Below, in pieces: positions 1-11,630 of a stretch of DNA of 64,000 nt. Source of the stretch: Syncephalis plumigaleata (Eukaryota > Zoopagomycota > Zoopagomycetes > Zoopagales > Piptocephalidaceae); contig JAIXMF010000001.1 in the NCBI GenBank assembly GCA_025201365.1, forward strand, positions 1,984,001 through 2,048,000, written 5' to 3'. Position 1 is the first letter of the stretch; the number at the start of each line of letters is the position of its first letter. The position numbers were made by a program, and so were the translations under genes. The notes below the pieces were generated by a model. It did no database searches. It saw only the letters and a list, made by a program, of their open reading frames with translations, and was not told where the DNA came from.

Positions 1-1372
1 AGGAAGCCGAAGAGCAAGCACGTGAAGCAGAACGATTGGCCAAGGAGCGTGCGGAGGCCGATGAGAAGGAGCGTTTAGTGCAGCAGAAGAAGCAACGTGA
101 AGCGTTGAAAAACAAACTACGTAAGGGACGTAAGGCAGTGCGTACACTATTAAAGGTAAGCTTATTGTTGTAATAAAAGAGAGAGCATGTATATACTAAC
201 ATGCTTTATTATTAGGACGACCATTTGGTATTGCCATGCTTAATGGTGAAACAATGTCGGAAACGGCCGTTGCACTACGAGATGTACAACTGGATACGGT
301 CATCGAGAAACTAGATGTAGATGCATTGATGGCATTAAAGAGTCGACTAGAGAGTGAGACAACAGATACAGCATTGTCGCAGCAAGTCATTGAAGAACTA
401 GTAAGTGATAGTAGTGATTATTGACTATATGCTATCTATTACTAATTTATTATTATGTAGGCTTGTCAATTTGTAGCTAATAATGAACTAACGGCGGAAT
501 CCGTTAATCTTCTCGTTTCACGTAAGTATATCTACATGTATGCATGTATATATATATACTGTGATGACTAACATGTTACATTATGAATAGCTGAAGTACT
601 TAGTGGTCAACAACCAAAACATCCTCTGTTAATGTGTCACCTAAGAAGAGGAAACAAAAACGACGACCACGACAACAGCTGAATCTACAAAGAAATCCAC
701 TGAATGGTCGACCGAGGAGATTGCCATTCTTATCAAGGCTGTCAATAAGTTCCCCGGTGGTACACGTAAACGGTAATTATTACACATTATTATGAGTATC
801 ATACATGAATACTTACTGTTATTTGTGGTTATTACTAGTTGGGAGACCATTAGTGACTATGTTGCATTGCATAGTGGACAAGCAGCTCGTAGTAATGAGG
901 AACTAATTGCTAAATCAAAGGAATTACAGAAAGGTAAGTATAGTCAAGTAATAGTTAAAGTATTGAACAATTCATTGATTGATTTATCTGTTTATTATAG
1001 GTGCTAATGTACTACAAAACGATGCTATTCAAAAGTTACAACATATAAAGAAACACACGGACACACGTATTAATGATGAGCCATCACAACGTTACGAAGA
1101 TACTGCTTCTGATGCAGCAACAGCAACATCGGCCACTACTGCTGATACTGCTACTGATGCTGTTGCACCTGCAGAACAATCGCAGTCACTTGGTCACCCG
1201 AGGAACAACAAAGTTAGAGGCTGCCCTTAAGAAATATCCAGCTAGCTGGAAAGGTGAAGGAGATCGTTGGGATATGATTACAGCGGAAGTAACCGGACGT
1301 ACAAAGCGTGAGATCAAACTACGCGTCAAGTTCTTGATGGATCAGATTAAGGCCAAGAAAGCTGCACAATAA
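1..1372 (+). CDS. ZUO1: Zuotin/DNAJC2-like ribosome-associated J-protein, C-terminal part (5' end outside window)
   Basis: Exons read as 1-155, 216-400, 461-521, 591-772, 839-933 and 1001-1372. The family is a ribosome-bound Hsp40 that recruits an atypical Hsp70 (RAC complex); the J domain would lie upstream of the window. Visible parts are a charged helical stretch (EAEEQAREAERLAKERAEAD), then two SANT/Myb-like domains: the first around WSTEEIAILIKAVNKFP and RWETISDYV, the second around LEAALKKYPASW and GRTKREIKLRVKFL. The protein ends in IKAKKAAQ followed by TAA. SANT domains occur in animal and plant DNAJC2 but not in S. cerevisiae Zuo1. The frame steps back by one base at five short runs (near 224-226, 616-619, 656-660, 1190-1191 and 1210-1212). 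Each looks like one base missing from a run, so this is either sequence error or decay. Identity is confident; the exact protein is not. Confidence 0.85.
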
Positions 1373-1377
1373 ATAAA
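1368..1377 (+). terminator. Overlapping AATAAA poly(A) signals of the Zuotin-like gene
   Basis: Two AATAAA hexamers (1368-1373 and 1372-1377) overlap the stop codon at 1370-1372. The convergent gene on the other strand stops at 1414, so the two 3' untranslated regions must overlap. The hexamers are visible; their use is inferred. Confidence 0.5.
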
Positions 1378-1413
1378 GAATAATGCAGGATTTAATAGAA
1401 TAATGGTATAGAT

Positions 1414-2149
1414 CTATGATGTAGCAGTGGTAGTAGTCGATTTCTTTTGTTTCTTTCGTTTCTTCTGGCCTAGATAAAAGTTGAGCATATCATGACTATT
1501 ACTGGGCATGACACGTTTGTTATTGTTGTTACTATGATTATTGTTACTCATATGCTTTGTTGTATTTGAAGTGCCTCTTTGCTCTTCCTCTTCATCTTCA
1601 CTATCATTATTATTGCTGTTATTAGTAGATGCACGCTTACTATTGTTGGTGGATCCGTTATTCGTCGTATTTGTTGAACGTTGATTTCCCGTCAATTTAC
1701 GTCGTAATTTATCCTCTGATAGCATGCCTTTACCATTAGATGTATTAATCGATTGAATAGCCTGTCGATGTGGTAGATATTTGGCACCTAATCCCAATCT
1801 ATAATTTATACATTTGCTTATTATTAGTATTCGATTAATTGTACGTGTAGTATTATCATGATGATGATACTTGCCTAGGTGGTCGTGCAGTCATACCACC
1901 AATTGTTATTTGCTCCTGCTTATTACTTTTGCTATTATTGTTACTCTTGATGGATTGAGTGGTGATAGTGGTAGTCGTCGTCGTGGTTTCTTTATCGTCG
2001 TCATCTTCAGGTGGCAACCACGATGCCACTAGAGTACGAGTCATACCAACTGACACTTCTAGACGTGTACGTAACATGTCGAGATCAACTGGCGCGCCAT
2101 TTGAGGCAGCATCTTTATGCGAAGTAGTTGGTGCTGTCATTTGGTTCAA
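1414..2149 (-). CDS. Small basic protein of unknown function, resembles the DUF3245 family
   Basis: Two exons, 2149-1875 and 1798-1414, give 219 residues. The first exon starts MNQMTAPTTSHKDAASNGAP and contains RLEVSVGMTRTLVASWLPPE before an acidic/Thr-rich stretch. Across the intron the protein reads ARPPRLGLGAKYLPH, a short motif I associate with DUF3245 proteins. The rest is Asn/Ser/Thr-rich, with an acidic patch (EDEEEEQ) and a strongly basic tail (GQKKRKKQKK) that could be a nuclear or nucleolar signal. The intron has a GC donor (AG|GCAAGT). The nearby GT alternative would lose the LGLGAK frame, which supports the GC reading. Function is unknown; the family assignment is from memory of the motif. 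Confidence 0.65.
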
Positions 2150-2474
2150 TTAGTAAAAGTTGAATAAGAAAAAAAAGAAAAATGGCATAAATATAGCAGA
2201 GAGAAACGGATGTCGTGTCTACAGTGTTTTTTCCTCCAACTTGCGGATTTATCATTTAACATTTGCAGTTATTAATAGATAGATTACACAATTGTTAACA
2301 CCATTATCACCATAGAAATGCCAATTGATATAGCATGATAATAATAACAATTCAGTATTCAGTAATGGATCATTATTGATAGCAATAACTATCATCATCA
2401 ATTCTATAAGGTAGATGATACAAGTGTACAGAATAGTTGGATATTGCCATGTCATATACTTACAAGTAGCTATT

Positions 2475-2678
2475 GATTATCGTGTATGGAATCGGGATAT
2501 GGCTGCATGTCTGAACTTATTCAGATTATCCACAGTGTTCGTAGGACAACCTATTCCAACACAATTCAACGAGGTGCCGTTCCTTCCAAACGTTCAAGCA
2601 ATGAGCAAGATCAAGAGGGAACCAAACAACAAAAACATTCATCCGGATAGTTATCGCTATCTACACCCGAAGATACTT
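2475..2678 (+). mobile_element. Fragment resembling the C-terminus of a Fanzor/TnpB-type RNA-guided nuclease
   Basis: An open stretch reads DYRVWNRDMAACLNLFRL, then a phenylalanine-containing tail and a basic region (MSKIKREPNN). The pattern W-x-RD-x-x-A-x-x-N is the last RuvC block of TnpB and eukaryotic Fanzor proteins, where the Asp is a metal ligand. No zinc-ribbon CxxC pairs, earlier RuvC blocks or guide-RNA end are recognisable nearby, so only a short remnant or exon is present. It lies between the unknown protein gene (-) and the BAP31-like gene (+). The stretch ends at a donor-like GTAAGT at 2679. The alternative is a chance match in a host 5' exon. Confidence 0.4.
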
Positions 2679-2930
2679 GTAAGTGTTGGCTATTGTTTAT
2701 TCGTGAAACAAAAGGTAACTGCGCAAATTGGATGGAAATAGCCTGCATTGACCAATCGATAACATCATCGTAGCATCATTATCAGCATCATCATCATCAC
2801 TATTTAATGACGTATATTAGAGTAGCGTACTCATTCTACTTTTTTCATTCTCTATAACTTGTTCCTTTTTGTTGCACTCGTTTACTTTGTGATTATCTGT
2901 TGTCTAGCTCATTGATTCACGTCTACTACT

Positions 2931-4077
2931 ATGACACTCTACTACACCATTATATTTGGCCTGTTGGTCGGTGAGGTAAGTGGTTCTAGTTACATGAGTA
3001 TTTGAATAGTAATAATGGTATTGTATTAGATGGCCACACTACTGCTCTATATTGTAAGTAGACAAGCAATATCGTCTATAGATTGATAGTAAACATGTTG
3101 TGCTTATTCGTCTTGTAGGCACCCTTACCCCTAGGCTTCCGTAAACGAATGTTTACCATATTATCACGCTCTGATGTGGTAAGTACACACACACTAGCAC
3201 ATGATGCTCTTATCCATTAAACCATACTAAGCCGAAGTATATTTTATCTAATATATGTAGGTGGCACGACTCGAATACTCGCTCAAGATTATATTCATGT
3301 AAGTGGAAGAAACTAGTATTCGTCATACGTCTAACGATGTTCGTTTCAGTTTTGTATTTGTCCTATTCCTTGATGCTTTGAACCGTATGTGGAGGACACA
3401 AGCTGACCTGGAGAAGCGTGACAGTCTACCGGATGCACGTACCGATACCAATCTTCACTTGAAGATGTTCTACAATCAGCGTAACATGTAAGTGCTTACT
3501 ATACGTAGTATCATGTATAGCATCGACTCATAACATGATGACTTTATATGTAGGTATTTGACTGGCTTTACCCTGTTCCTCTCACTGGTCGTTGCTCGTC
3601 TTCACACTATCATGGTAAAGATGACGGAGCGTGAAGAAGAGTTTGACCGTATTAAGCGTAGTGTAAGTCCATTGGTGCAATGCTACTCTATAAATAATAT
3701 ATATATATATGGTCATTTACACTTGATACTAATCGTGATTCTTTTATTAGACGGCAGTTCAATCTACCGATCAATTGAAGTTACAAGAGGTGAACGAACA
3801 TCAAGCACGTGAAATTACCGAATTACAAGATAAATTGAAGGAGACCGAGCGACGTGCTCGTGATGCAGACACCCTGAAGAAACAGGCGGATCAACAGCAC
3901 CAGGAGTACATGCGATTGACCGATAGGTACAACGAGCTGGAGGCAAGTATCAAATAAACTATGAGCATGTTAATCGCAAATACTTACCTATACCTCTACG
4001 TGCCTACCATTCATATAATATAACATATATAGAAACGCCTAGAAGGTCGAGAGGATGAGGTCCGTAAAGATGCGTAA
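2931..4077 (+). CDS. BAP31/Yet-family ER membrane protein
   Basis: Eight exons (2931-2975, 3030-3053, 3119-3178, 3261-3298, 3350-3487, 3554-3662, 3751-3942, 4033-4077) give 216 residues without a frame break. The family comprises ER sorting chaperones for membrane proteins. Three hydrophobic segments are seen: near the start (TIIFGLLVGEMATLLLYIA), after RLEYSLK (IIFIFVFVLFLDAL) and after QRNMYL (TGFTLFLSLVVARL). A long coiled coil follows, from about residue 120 (TEREEEFDRIKRS to LEKRLEGREDEV). This is the BAP31 layout, and the length is close to the roughly 200-250 usual in the family. The protein ends VRKDA rather than a KKxx retrieval signal. Exon 2 is only 24 bases long. The last intron (3943-4032) has a GC donor. 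Confidence 0.9.
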
Positions 4078-4170
4078 ATGGCAACCATTCACTTCAGTTC
4101 ATGAGTTGTTTCTAACCTTACCATTGACCGCGGTATGAAAGTAACGCGTTCTATCGTAGTTTCATTGATT

Positions 4171-4176
4171 AATAAA
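4171..4176 (+). terminator. AATAAA poly(A) signal of the BAP31-like gene
   Basis: An AATAAA lies 94 bases after the stop codon of the BAP31-like gene. The hexamer is visible; its use is inferred. Confidence 0.45.
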
Positions 4177-4177
4177 G

Positions 4178-6427
4178 ATAAATATCCATTATTTCATGAA
4201 TAGTAATTACAGTACAACGAGTAATACTGCTTTATTAAGATAATACTAGAGCGAGAGAAGGAGAAGAAGAAAGAAAAGTAAATAATAACGCATAGCAAAC
4301 GCTGATTAGACTAAACTAGGAATAATAATAATGAAACAGACGGAGACTTGATTAATGTTGACGCTATGTCATGGCGAACTAGTGAGATTTCCGATAACTG
4401 ATTTGTTGACAAGTACTACGAGATTATGTATTTCGTTTGTAATGCTATTACTACTCTGCTTGCAAACCGATGCACATACCGGATGACAACTGAAGTAAGA
4501 AGACTTCATGATGCAAACAAATTAAGCAATAACACTTTTTAGCATGAGTCGAGAAATTAAAATGTATTTCTATGTCGATTAAGATGCAATTGTATGATCT
4601 ACCTTTCTCTATCTTTTAGCAGTATGCTAGTAATGCTAATGGTACTAATGATGTTGGTGATGTTAATGCTGATACTGGTGATTGATGTGATATGTTCATA
4701 CATGAATGAAACGATTGTCTTTCGCTTTCTCTCTCTCTCTCTCTCTTTGTCATTGTCAATGATTGTAACCAATTAATTAGTTAAGATAGATTTCAAATTG
4801 TTGTCTTTGTAATAATAGTAATAGTAATAATAAAAATCTCATAAAGTGAGATAGTAATGATTACAATGATACAATTGTATATACCAATTGAGAAACAATG
4901 TAACTATAATGACAGCGACAACAACAACAACAATGATAATAATAATAGTAATAGTAGCAGTAATTAGCAACTTTTAACAAAACTGAAATCTTTTTCTTTG
5001 CTTGTGTGCATAAAAATAATGCTGTATGGTTAGGCTATCAAGAAAACAAACAAAGATATAATGAACTTTACGTTCAAAGAGAAATGCTAATACGACAAAA
5101 TGCTAGGAATGATGTGTTCATCAGTGACGTTGTACGCATAAGAAATAGAAGTTGAATGCCGCCAATAATAATTATAATGTGGTGTATAGGTAAGCGTGTA
5201 TATATATATATCGAATAGAGCGAGTCCATAGGAAAAAAGGGTCCATGAGGGAAAGCAAGATGGGCTTACAATGGTTGCACATCATTCATACGTGCATGTC
5301 CAATCTAGTTGTCGTATCTCGATTAGACAATAGTATGGATACTGATTATTACAATAATGAAACTATTCAGGAGTAGTAATGCGCAAAGGACATTACTACT
5401 ACTTTTAATTTACGTAATATCAAAACAAATACAATTATCTATTAGGTATTGCTTTCTCCTTTTCTTTTTCCTTTACCTGATACAATTCAATAGATAGGGA
5501 GTGTGTTGGGAAAGACAACAACAATAAACAATTGCTTTGTTGAATGAATGAATGAATGAATGAATGTTCAATAACCATATACAATCACACCAATGCTTAA
5601 ATGATAATTAGTTGTGCTTTTATAGGCCATTATTTCCTCGGCGTGATATATATATATATATGCATGTATGTATATAAGTATATGTATATGTATATGTATA
5701 CGTATGTATGTATGTGTATATATGTATGTGTATATAGGCGGCAAACTTTTGCGGTAATACAATGCAGGTATGGGATGATATCAATAATAATAATAAAAAT
5801 GGATCGTTGTCGTGAAGCAATGGCTGATGGCCATAAATACCGAAGTCGGCGTGTTCCCAACAAGAAAAAGACCGAAGGCGCGTACACTATTCGTAGTGTT
5901 GATTGGCCACGGATCGACGCAGCATCCGCATGGCAGCCTTGAATGTTGATTGGGAAAGTAGAAATGATGCAACATTTAATGGATGCATCTCTGTGTGTAT
6001 ATGCGTATATCGATGTGGTTGGATGTATGTGCTATTACAATGATCATGCTATAAAACACAGTGTCATAATGGTTTTCAGCCCGAAATATGCCGGAAAACA
6101 ACAATCACCAGTGTAAATGTAAATGTAAAAATGAAAATGAAAAGTAAACGAACCGATTGGGATGAAATAGTAGAAAAGAAAGCAAGAAAGAGCGAAAGAT
6201 TAAAACAAAAGAATAATGGAAATATGCTAGCGATGGCAGTGTAAATGAAGAATGAAAGCAAGAAAGCAAGAAAGCAAGAAAATAAAACTGATAAAACGAC
6301 TAAACAATTGAAAAGAGAAGAAGAGAAGGAAGCGAAGGACGACGACGGCGAGAAGAAACGAGGAAATGTATAATGCTGATATTGGATATTAACGATGATA
6401 ATAATGGTGATGATGATGGTGTTGTAA
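4178..6427. other. Gene-poor spacer between the BAP31-like gene and ZF1
   Basis: About 2.2 kb with no gene I can support. It holds AT-rich sequence, an ATGA tetranucleotide run (5543-5566) and a TA/ATGT-rich block (5648-5740). A 47-codon open stretch at 5799-5941 is basic but resembles nothing I know. From 6080 to 6360 the + strand is purine-rich, which on the ZF1 coding strand is a pyrimidine-rich 3' flank. Confidence 0.7.
5648..5740. repeat. TA/ATGT-rich compound microsatellite
   Basis: Alternating TA runs and GTAT/ATGT tetranucleotides. Overlapping short open frames on both strands here are artefacts of the repeat. Confidence 0.85.
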
Positions 6428-8361
6428 TTAGAAAAGGGACATCGAGTCAAGCTCGGCCAAAGAGAGATCTTTGCCGTTGACTGGACTGAAAGTCGACAAC
6501 TGCGCCAGGGTTACGGGTGTGTTAGCGGGCCAGGTCATCCAGGATGCTTCCGCCGTGTGATTCTCGGCCGGCATAGAAGTCATTAGTAGATGTGGTGTAG
6601 CTTCGGATTTAGCCACTACAGCTGCTAATGCTTGTAGTACATCAGGTTTGAAGCAGCTATCGGTGGGAGTCAACTCGGGATAGCTGGTCGACAAATCGCT
6701 CGTATTGTTCATCGACACTGGTAGAGCAAGTGGAGATGGTGATGACGCCATGGACGATACGGTGAACGTGGCGGTATGTGGTGGTGGCGGTGGCGGTGTA
6801 GGCGTAGGCGAGAGCACACCCGCTCTATCGGCGGCCATCGTAGGTGGCAATGAACCATCACGCGATGCTGCCGTATTAGCATAAGAGTCGACTACTGAGA
6901 CTGCCGCAACGAACGCCGCAGCTTCCATGCTATCGGAGGCATCACCCATAGACAATGGCTGTGCACTAGTTGCATGCTGATGCTGATGATGGTGATGATG
7001 ATGATGATTGAAAAGCATGACCGAGGTGGCACTAGTGGGACTCGTCATGGATGTGGGTGCCGTTGCTAACGTCCGAGGTGGCGTTAACTGAAAAACCGAT
7101 GCCACAGGTGAGTGATTACTATGAGGTGATGCCATCGGCATGGATGGCATGGCAAAGTGTGCAGCCATTACAGCGGCCGCTGCTTCGGGACTAGAGAACG
7201 CGTGGTGTTGAAAGTTGTTCGGCGAGTGGATATGCGAGGCCATTGCCACCGTATGAGCAGGCAGTTGGTATGGATGCGACGACACTTGCTCGCACATTCT
7301 AGCCGCGAGGGTCGAGTGTGTAGCGGCGTGACTACCACCAATACCAGCAGCACCTATCGCGAGACCCGATAAGCGTCGAGATGCATTGCCACGCTGCGTT
7401 TGACGACGTAGTTCAACACTGCCAGATAGTCGGAATGAACGAGCATGTCGTCGAATGTGCTTTTTCAAATCATGAGAGCGTTTGAACGTTCCACCGCAGA
7501 GCTAAAAAAGGTGATCATCATAGTAATAGTTAGCAAGAATTCAAGTTAATTAGTGTGTGTGTGTTATTTGCGCTGCACCAATCATCAATAAACAAGCATT
7601 GGGACTGGCATATACATGTGCGTGTCTGTATGTCTGCGCGTTTGTCTGTATATATGTGTGCGTGCGTCTGTATGTGTACGAGTGTCTGTGTGCCCATTCA
7701 CGTTTACCCTATCAAACTTGCTTGTTTACTTTCTCTCTCCCCTTGCACACACGCACACACACGCACACACACACATACACACAAACAAGCACGTTATTTT
7801 ACAGTGACGTAATAGTCGATGCGACTTTCCATAAGGGCGCATTCGTGTGCATTAAAAATAAAGTGTCCGAATCATCACGCGAATCGTCACACGTGTAAAA
7901 GCTTACCTCACACTCGAATGGTCTAAATGGAACATGCACCTTAAGATGAGAGGTGATGTGATCACGTTTAAGTGTACGTACACCGCACTGAGCCCAACGA
8001 CATTCGAGGCAGCGATTACCCTGTCGAAAACGACCAATGTGCTCGTCGCATAAATGACGATAGAGCGCGGTGGGATTCGGGTACACTTGCTGGCAGTTGT
8101 CCCATTGACAGCGTAGACTTCCCTCTGTCCTGTTGTCGTTGTTGTCGTTGTTGCCGTTGCATTGTTGTTGTTAGCGTCATTGATATTGCTAACTGGCATG
8201 ATCATGGCAGATGTCGTGGTATCGGATGCAGGCGAGTAGTTCTGCGATGGTACCATGGGTGGTTCCGGCACCATGGTATTGGGTGAACCACCACTATCTG
8301 CGACACTAGCTGATGGAAGGCTCGTTTGCCATGAAAAAAAGTCTTGGAATTGTTGATCCAT
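6428..8361 (-). CDS. ZF1: Rim101/PacC-like three-finger C2H2 transcription factor
   Basis: Exons 8361-7907 and 7501-6428, about 509 residues. A Thr/Asn-rich N-terminus (MDQQFQDFFSWQTSLP) precedes fingers at about 85-171: [32 protein letters not shown], and CELCGGTFKRSHDLKKHIRRH split by the phase-0 intron. Finger 2 has the KRDHITSH signature of Rim101/PacC, factors that control the response to ambient pH. The C-terminal region has a run of eight His, Pro/Ala-rich stretches, YPEL (the YPXL form bound by PalA/Rim20 in PacC) and an acidic-hydrophobic end (LAELDSMSLF). The first exon needs one extra base at the GGG at 8123-8121 to join N-terminus to finger 1; exon length (455) plus one restores phase with exon 2. 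A sequence deletion there is likely. Confidence 0.85.
7745..7785. repeat. AC-rich dinucleotide repeat in ZF1 intron
   Basis: A CACACG/CACACA run in the 405-base intron that splits finger 3 of ZF1 (7906-7502). The intron is unusually long for this window because of this and neighbouring GT-rich sequence. Confidence 0.85.
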
Positions 8362-10440
8362 GGTATTAAGATGTGTTGGCCTTACAATGCAACTAAGCTT
8401 TACGAGAAAGAAACTAAACTAATAAGTTAAATGACCCTGAAGTGAAGCATCAATACCTACCAATGGTGATAAACAGGGTTCCTGAGAGAGCACCAATAAT
8501 TATTGAGATCCAAGTGGGAATAAAAGGAAAATACTTGTTCAATAGCCGGTTAAGGGGCTCGAGAACTATCGATAGATGAATGGTACGGACCGAGCTGGTA
8601 ATGGCAATAGAGAGATAACAATAAAGTAACAATAACAATGGTGACGATGATGTACTACTGATGCTGTATAACGAGGGGAAAGGAGAAGTTAGCTTGAACT
8701 GTGGTTCCAATTCGCGCGGGGACAAGTCAACAGGCTAAGAAGTGTCAAGGTAGTAGTGTTAAGGTCGAGGATCACGGCAAGAGCAATAACAACAATAGAA
8801 ACGACAATAACAACAACTGCAATAATAATAATAATGAGATATGCTAGTAGTATTAGTAGTAATAGTAGTGATTACAATGATATAACTGCAACTACGATAA
8901 CTACGATAATAATACGATCAATAGACTAGTCAGCGTATAGAGTAGCTAATAGATCTACAATCAATAGTAAATAATAGATATCAAATGTATATCTGCTAAT
9001 AATAATGATGATGATGATGATTAGAAAGGGGAAGCCAACGGAACAGGGGTGATGTCAATAAGGAGTTAGCCAACAGTATACGAGAGCACGATCGAGATCA
9101 ACGCACGTTGCGCAACGCAGCACAGACGTTTAATTATCGGGACTGTAATGAACTACCAAAAATAGGAGTGATGCTCATTAAAGTCCGCCCGATAAAGTTG
9201 GTGGACAGGAAATGAAGGGAAACGGAGGGAAAGAAAGGGAACAGGGTTCAACTTTAGTAAGTGGTAACAGACCAGACTATGATGTCAATGCGTGGAGTGC
9301 GTCCGCTAGAATTCTATTCTGCGATGCTTTCCCCGTTCAATAATCACCTTGCTTGCAGAGTGAATTAAGAGTCAGGGGATATGGTTACGACAGAAATAGA
9401 GTGTGGTATTTGTAATATGGACAGTAGCTGCAATAGCGTAAATAGCAGTAGTAGCGACAATAACCACAACAATAGCAAAAGTAGCAGCAGCAAGGAGAAC
9501 AGATAATCTGGCGGGGACGGGAAAAAGGAGATGTTACTGGATTGGAGGGAAATAAAACAAATGAATCAATGACGGATAATAGGAAAAAGGGATTGCTTTC
9601 GATGAAGAAAATGAAGAAGAAGAAGGTGAAGGCAATAACAACAACAACAACAAGGTTATTGATGATAGTATCTACACACGTAGATCAATGTGTATAGAAA
9701 TGAAAGTGAGAAAGAGAGAGAACGAGAGAAAGTGCGCACAGACAAATAGGAAAGATGAAGAGAGAGAGAGGGAGGGAGGGAGAGAGGAATGGAAGAATAA
9801 AACTTAAAATTGACAATGGTGTAAATAGATTGGAACGCGCGCGCGTATCCGTGAAAAACAAAGGGAATCAAGAAAGTGTCACTAAAGTGCGGCACGAAAA
9901 AAAGTAAAAATGGAAATGATATCGATGCAGCGATGGATTGCGGAACTTTTTAAAAGTGCGAGCTAAAGAAACAAGCAACGAGCAATGGCCGCGGAAGGAA
10001 TATAAGCAACGATGTACCGCGTGGAAACGATGCACCGCGTGCGTACGGAGAACTAGGGAGCGTGAAGGTCAGGCGGACAAATGAGCGAAAGTTATAGATA
10101 GATAGATGGGTAGATAGATAGATAGAGTCGAAGCAAGCGCGAGTGAATGGAAAAGCGAGTGACAGATGGACGGAGGGACTGTCAAACACAGAGGAGAGCG
10201 AACGAACGAGCAAGCGAGCGAGCGAGACTGACAGAATGTTCAATGGTGAACTGCACAGGTCAACCGGTCAAGACACGCAGCTTGACGACACATTCAAGCG
10301 CACACACACACGCGCGTACACACACACACTTACAAAGTGGTGGGAGTAATATGGTAATAATGGTATCGATAGGGAAGCTATATTAGCACACGCCTGTGTA
10401 CATACACCAATGTATGACGGTGAGTTTGCAACACTATTGA

Positions 10441-10461
10441 TATATATATATATATATATAT
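10441..10461. repeat. (TA)n microsatellite
   Basis: About ten uninterrupted TA units in the ZF1 upstream region. Confidence 0.9.
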
Positions 10462-11603
10462 TACCAATAAAGACGAATGTAAAGGTAAACAAACGAATGG
10501 ATACGATGTAAATGTAAATGTACGTATGTATGCTGTTATCTATGTTAGAGCGTATGTACGTGTGTGTATGTATGCCTACAAGATATTAATAGAGTAGCAC
10601 GACAACACGACGATCAAACAGCTGGCAACAGATACAGACGATGGAGACAAGGGGTATGTGTAATAATGAAGAGTGGAATCGATGATGATGATGATAATGA
10701 TGATAATGATAATGATGAAGGAGCAGGAGAGGTAATAATAATAATAGGAGTAAGAGTAGGAGACAGCGATGGCGATGATAGGTTAGAAAATGTATGGATA
10801 AAACCACAATACTTTCGGGAATTATATCGTGCGTATGTGTATCACATAAACAGTGCACAATATAATAATGAAATGTAGGAGTGGTAGATAGGGAAAGGGA
10901 AAAGTATGTACGTAGAGAAAGAGAGAGAGAGAGAGAAAGAGAGAAAGTAATGATTACCAATAGAGTGATAATATGAGACAGCGGATAATGAATGGAATAA
11001 AGATGTAGAAGATGTAGAAGATGGAGAAGAGATATGTTGTTATTTGATGTTGTTATTGTTGAGCGGAATGTACAAATGTACGATTTAATTTATAAACAGC
11101 GCTTCATGGCATGTCGCGTATGTGTACACGTACCTTTTTGTCCATAGGATTACACTAATGTCTACGATCACTTGCAAGCAGTACTATCAGTGTGTTACCA
11201 TTAATGATAATAGTGATAATAGGTGCACACAGGCGAGTGGACAAGTGTTGGATCGGCAGCTTGAACCGTTCGAAAAAAACAAGTAGAACCACGCTCAACT
11301 AGACCAATATCGGTAACCTCCCTGCGCCTGTACGATTCTGCGTGCTTGGTGCACAATTGCCAGTAAATGAGCTGCCAAGCGTTCTCGCTCGTTGCATTTG
11401 GTTGTCAAATAGTTGCCTTGGCATAGGAAACTGGACGTGAGGATGACCTTGCTTGTTCGCTTGCTCGTTCGCCTTCATCGCCCCGCTACTTGCAACTCGT
11501 GGTGGCCATAATCGTCAAAAATCTGACTTTTCTAAGCCATGACATCATAGCTGGTTAGGCACAAAGTCATCGTTTATTGCATTCCTTTTCAGTGTAATCT
11601 AGT

Positions 11604-11630
11604 AAAAAAACAAAACAAAACAAAACAAAA
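11604..11630. repeat. (AAAAC)n pentanucleotide run
   Basis: A seven-A run followed by repeated CAAAA units. It resembles a retroposon tail, but I see no RNA polymerase III boxes or duplicated target site to support a SINE. Confidence 0.7.

Noticed and set aside
5799-5941. A 47-codon basic open frame starting MDRCREAMADG
   Set aside because: Too short to support without a match; flanked by microsatellite and no splice context found.
8450-8725. A hydrophobic - strand open frame just upstream of ZF1
   Set aside because: It begins at TTG, not ATG, and lies in the pyrimidine-rich leader, which favours Leu/Ser/Pro-rich open frames by composition.
11604-11630. AAAAC run as a SINE or retroposon tail
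   Set aside because: No convincing A and B boxes, no target-site duplication and no second copy in the window.
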